Below, in pieces: positions 61,142-64,000 of a DNA stretch of 64,000 bases. The notes beneath the pieces were generated by a model, which searched no databases, had not been told where the DNA came from, and worked only from the letters and a program-made list of their open reading frames with translations. Each line of letters begins with the position of its first letter. Position 1 is the first letter of the stretch. The translations under genes were made by a program, and so were the position numbers. The stretch lies in the NCBI GenBank assembly GCA_019637435.1, contig JAHBVO010000003.1, positions 310,001 to 374,000 of the forward strand. Reading direction: 5' to 3'. The stretch is from Candidatus Obscuribacterales bacterium. GTDB lineage: Bacteria; Cyanobacteriota; Vampirovibrionia; Obscuribacterales; Obscuribacteraceae.

Positions 61142-61269
61142 CTCTTCGCTCCTGCCGTTCATTTACTATCTAGCTCGACTGGCGGTTCGATAAGTAGTGA
61201 CTTAAGTCACATTGTGGTCAACGTGAGTCACTTATTAGCTTTTATGCAAAACGGTAGAAGGATTTTCGA

Positions 61270-62310
61270 CTATGAAATTGGCTCGTTAAGCCTTATTACC
61301 CACTTAGCGACGCTAGCGAGGTGGATGGATTGTGTTAGCGCTAACTTCTGCGAGCATGGGAAAAGCAGCTCGAAGCCTTTGATTCGCTCGGTCAAGGCTT
61401 GTTCGGCGGAGGCAACGGCGTGGAAGTTCGGGTCGCCTATGTCTTTCGGATTCCAGAACACATCCGGTTTAAAGCCGTACGCAAGCGTTTCCATATCGAC
61501 TCGCATCGGTTTATTAGAAAACTTGTCGAGGACCTTCTCGTAAGCGTCGAGCAGTGTTTCGATTTTCGCCGCGACTATCATCGGGACGCAGGTCGGATCG
61601 AGCAAGGCTCTCGCTTCATGCCCTTCTCCGGTATGTCCACGAGTCGAAAAATAATACGACAGTTGAGTGAGCTCCGCTCGGACCTTTTTGCCGCCAACCA
61701 AGCCCTCTTCAAGATCTCGAACGGACTTTGGGGTCATTTGAGCGTATCCCAGTGGCTCCAAGCTTTGCGCGCCTGGGGTTCTTTCACGCGCCTCCGCGTC
61801 CCGCTTTATTTGCTTTGGCGCGTAGTATTGAATTTCGTTTAGAACCAGCGCCTTCATGAGCACGGAGGCGTCTTTGAGGGACAGACCTTCACGCAGCTTC
61901 GGATAGGACAGGTAAGCGTTCTTCCAGACTTTTGAACTGGCTTGAGCGCATTTTGACAGATGAGAAAACTCAATGCCTCTGTAGGGGAAGCTTTCCTTGT
62001 CCGGGCGGCTGGGTGACTGGCGAGGAGTCGAGCCAGGCGTGCCGTTTTCATTTATCTCTGATCCCTCTAACGCTCCCGAGCGCTCCTGCTCTTCTTGCTG
62101 CTGCCACTCACGGAACTTCCGTTCCATGTATTCGTTTGAATGGTCCAGCTGCAGCGCGTCACGCAGCTCCGCAGGCAAATCGGAGCTGTTTATTGCCTGA
62201 AGACCTTCAGCGTAAGATGGGCGCAGGTCGTGCTTGCTGCGCTTGCTCTTCTCGTCTCCGGGTCTGTGAGCTTTATCTTTGGCTGGCTCTGGGCTGTTTT
62301 CCTCGGTCAT
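61270..62310 (-). CDS. Hypothetical protein with a possible lysozyme-like core
   Basis: 346 residues. The N-terminal 110 residues are charged and disordered (KDKAHRPGDEKSKRSKHD). From about 140 a helical domain contains ALVLNEIQYY, with a glutamate where lytic transglycosylases keep theirs, followed 30-40 residues later by LGYAQMTPKSVRDLEE, which resembles the G-x-x-Q-x-x-P motif of that fold. No signal peptide. The lysozyme-like reading is my inference from motif spacing only. Confidence 0.65.
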   Translation of the reverse strand: MTEENSPEPAKDKAHRPGDEKSKRSKHDLRPSYAEGLQAINSSDLPAELRDALQLDHSNEYMERKFREWQQQEEQERSGALEGSEINENGTPGSTPRQSPSRPDKESFPYRGIEFSHLSKCAQASSKVWKNAYLSYPKLREGLSLKDASVLMKALVLNEIQYYAPKQIKRDAEARERTPGAQSLEPLGYAQMTPKSVRDLEEGLVGGKKVRAELTQLSYYFSTRGHTGEGHEARALLDPTCVPMIVAAKIETLLDAYEKVLDKFSNKPMRVDMETLAYGFKPDVFWNPKDIGDPNFHAVASAEQALTERIKGFELLFPCSQKLALTQSIHLASVAKWVIRLNEPIS

Positions 62311-63091
62311 TTCCGATAGCGTTTTTCCACTGACGAGGCTATTATTCCCGGTCTTTCGGAAACCACCTTGCTGTTACAGAGCTAGTCAGGATGCACCTTT
62401 CCGATAAGAAAAGACGAGTTGACCTAACCGGCTCAATCAATTATTAGTGTTGTACTTCAGCGAAACTCTACCAAAGAAAGCTGAGACCACAGTTGAATAG
62501 TGATTGACCTTTACAATTACTTTCTAGGGAGCTCTATTCCAATATATTTCTTTTCAACATGCACCGCATGTGGTAGCATCGATTGAAGCCACTATAAATG
62601 TTGCGGTGACACTGATCAATACTTTGGATCTTCAAAGTCCCAGATCGGCGCTTTTCGCCGCCCGGCGAAATTTCGATGACACTTCGTCGGTCGCCGGAAG
62701 GCGCTTATAGGGCTCAATTTTACCGCCCGGTGCAATCAAACGATGGAAGGGATCTCCGACCGGCGAAAAGCTCCGAAGATATTTTCTTGTCAAATTCGCC
62801 GAGCAACACCACTCCACCGAAGCGGTGAAACAACAGATATACGCAGGATTTAGAAGCTTCGGCTTCGTCACACCGGCGAATCTCCATTTGCGCAGGTACG
62901 AAAAATTTTCGCCACCGCTTCGCCGCTCCACTGCCATTCAAAACTCTCAATTGTCGATTATATGCTATAGTATAAACGACACCGAATATAGTGGCACAGA
63001 TGAATTATTGACGCATACATTCAGTTCGCAAGCTCTGCGCCTTCGATTGGAGTTAAAATAATCCATATTACAAACTCTTAGGTTTTCAGCC
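62311..63091. other. Intergenic region with decayed coding-like stretch
   Basis: About 780 bp. On the minus strand 62632-62950 holds open frames with a PFHRLIAPGGK-like piece but no ribosome site or full domain, so I treat it as non-coding or a decayed gene. A TTGTCG...CGACA hairpin containing CTATAGTATAAA (62951-62980) and a further GAATATAGTGG lie before the 63092 gene and may be its promoter or a relic of the repeat family. Confidence 0.4.
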
Positions 63092-63775
63092 ATGCGAAAG
63101 AATTTGATAATTACAGTCTTGGTATTTGCACCCATGTGTCTCGTGGTAGAGCATTCAGGAGCAAATACAATTATTCGAGCAGATGCTGCGAACGTCCGAA
63201 ATTGGTGTGAAAGCGAGGCATATCGAAATTTTTCACCAAAATTGCTTTCAAGCGATAATACTCAACTCTCAATGCATGTAGACCTCTCAGACCAGGGATA
63301 TCCAGCTTGTCGGATTGTAAGAGGTGTAAATACATGCGCTGCGGACGAGTTTTATTGTGAGCAAGCCGTTTGGGAAGCCGCTCCTATTCGCCCAAGCAAG
63401 GAGTGGGCGCCCGCCTTTTCCGGTGCTAAGTTCAATTTAGACTTTTCGCAGCGCAACGAAAAAAGGTTCGGTCATAGCTACTGGGACAATTTGGTTGCGG
63501 AGAAAGAGAATTTATCGCAAAAGGGAATGCGCATGGTTTGTATGCATCTCATACCAGCTTCCATTGCCGCCAAGCTATCCGAGGGCACTCTCGATGTTGA
63601 CGCTCCGACAAACATAGTCAAAATCCGAATAGACAAACTCAATAGTCCCTCGTTGTCTCGCTTTCGCAAGGATTGGATCGATTTTTTTATCAATAATTCC
63701 AAGTTGTCTTTCGCCGCAGTTAATGAAAAATCGCAGCAAATGAAAACCAAATATACAAATCTTTTTTCCGAATAA
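63092..63775 (+). CDS. Exported protein with TonB-C-like strand pattern
   Basis: 227 residues with a signal peptide (1-24, GAN cleavage region). The LSMHVDLSDQGYPACRIVRG stretch, followed by an ACAADEFYCEQAVWEAAPI helix, matches the strand-helix pattern of TonB C-terminal domains, and the four cysteines there may form disulphides. The C-terminal half is helical and basic. AT-rich compared with its neighbours. The protein would act in the periplasm; no TonB membrane anchor is retained after cleavage, so it is not a classical TonB. Confidence 0.65.
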   Translation: MRKNLIITVLVFAPMCLVVEHSGANTIIRADAANVRNWCESEAYRNFSPKLLSSDNTQLSMHVDLSDQGYPACRIVRGVNTCAADEFYCEQAVWEAAPIRPSKEWAPAFSGAKFNLDFSQRNEKRFGHSYWDNLVAEKENLSQKGMRMVCMHLIPASIAAKLSEGTLDVDAPTNIVKIRIDKLNSPSLSRFRKDWIDFFINNSKLSFAAVNEKSQQMKTKYTNLFSE

Positions 63776-63777
63776 GG

Positions 63778-63804
63778 GGAGGCGGGTCAAAGACCGGCCT
63801 CCCG
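63778..63804. terminator. Bidirectional terminator between convergent genes
   Basis: GGGAGGCGGGTC pairs with GACCGGCCTCCC around AAA. It serves the 63092 gene (plus) and the partial gene at the right edge (minus). Confidence 0.85.
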
Positions 63805-63813
63805 CCACTTTTG

Positions 63814-64000
63814 CTACTGTTTCGGTACCCACCAACCGGGCAGGTTACCAGATTGACACTGAGAGGGCGGGGCTACCGTCTGGCCGAGGTAAACCTGACG
63901 CAACCATCCACTTGAAGAACCTGCGGTACATGCAAAGTAACCGTTGGACACGATTTTATCCAGTTCTGGGAGATTTGAACTGGAGCCGGTATCCGCTCTG
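63814..64000 (-). CDS. C-terminus of a probable exported protein, partial
   Basis: The minus-strand frame is open from the right edge to a TAG at 63814-63816, giving the last 61 residues. They include NGYFACTAGSSSGWLRQVYL and end PGWWVPKQ; Ser/Gly-rich with two cysteines, similar in feel to pilin-like or other secreted C-termini. The family cannot be named from this fragment. It converges on the 63092 gene with a shared terminator. Confidence 0.7.
   Translation of the reverse strand, partial: RADTGSSSNLPELDKIVSNGYFACTAGSSSGWLRQVYLGQTVAPPSQCQSGNLPGWWVPKQ

Noticed and set aside
62632..62950. Minus-strand gene with PFHRLIAPGGK, compared with alkyltransferase-like proteins
   Set aside because: The active-site PCHR motif and flanking domain are absent and there is no start signal.
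63811..63820. Another CTACTG module end at the right edge
   Set aside because: The CTA is the stop codon of the minus-strand partial gene, so the match is coincidental.

Overview
The window is bacterial chromosome. It carries housekeeping genes (hisS, trmD, the RNase P RNA gene rnpB, pth, rtcB), most TCA-cycle entry enzymes, envelope enzymes (L,D-transpeptidase, LytM-type M23 peptidase, three S41 peptidases) and a futalosine-pathway menaquinone enzyme (mqnC). Isocitrate dehydrogenase, aconitase, malate dehydrogenase and citrate synthase together suggest respiratory metabolism. My impression from gene content is a non-photosynthetic relative of Cyanobacteria (Vampirovibrionia/Melainabacteria, Obscuribacterales-like), but no marker here proves this and it is an inference only.

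By eye the genes fall into two compositional classes that alternate along the window. Class 1 has ordinary, T/A-tolerant third codon positions: S41 peptidases, L,D-transpeptidase, M23, mqnC, hisS, the DUF421 protein, the MocR regulator, the tyrosine recombinase, a GNAT, a retron-like reverse transcriptase, an EF-hand protein, trmD, a TPR protein, rtcB. Class 2 has strongly C/G-ending codons, clean Shine-Dalgarno sequences and usually its own strong hairpin terminator: icd, an FCP1/NIF phosphatase, an FtsH-like protease, terC, an exonuclease, a nucleotidyltransferase-methyltransferase fusion, a MoxR/DUF58/VWA/TPR (bat-like) operon, two lemA copies plus a TPM protein, pth, a citrate synthase and aconitase-malate dehydrogenase fusion pair, an S1 protein and many small hypotheticals.

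Layout: 1-8 kb, peptidoglycan enzymes, mqnC, icd, S41 peptidase. 8-13 kb, class 2 genes, the FtsH-like protease, several tandem repeats and a tRNA-like remnant. 13-15.5 kb, a repeat protein and hisS. 16-23 kb, terC and class 2 genes. 23-26 kb, MocR regulator and a tyrosine recombinase with unusual active-site residues. 26-33 kb, the bat-like operon on the minus strand. 33.6-39 kb, lemA-lemA-TPM, pth and an uncharacterised gene. 41-45 kb, GNAT, truncated retron-like RT, EF-hand protein. 45-50 kb, citrate synthase and the aconitase-malate dehydrogenase fusion. 50-58 kb, repeats, S1 protein, rnpB, TPR, trmD, two class 2 genes. 58-64 kb, rtcB, S41 peptidase, an unknown protein and two genes at the right edge.

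The most unusual structure is a family of intergenic modules. Directly beyond the terminator of many class 2 genes lies a CTACTATA-like motif, then about 70-110 nt, then an imperfect palindrome that opens TTGTCTA and closes TAGACAA or similar. I count about a dozen, some in tandem, and one ends the reverse-transcriptase reading frame. The gene-terminator-motif-palindrome arrangement looks cassette-like; whether it is a mobile element, a processing signal or both cannot be settled from this window. The second highlight is the in-frame aconitase-malate dehydrogenase fusion next to citrate synthase, which places the three enzymes around the citrate step in one transcription unit.
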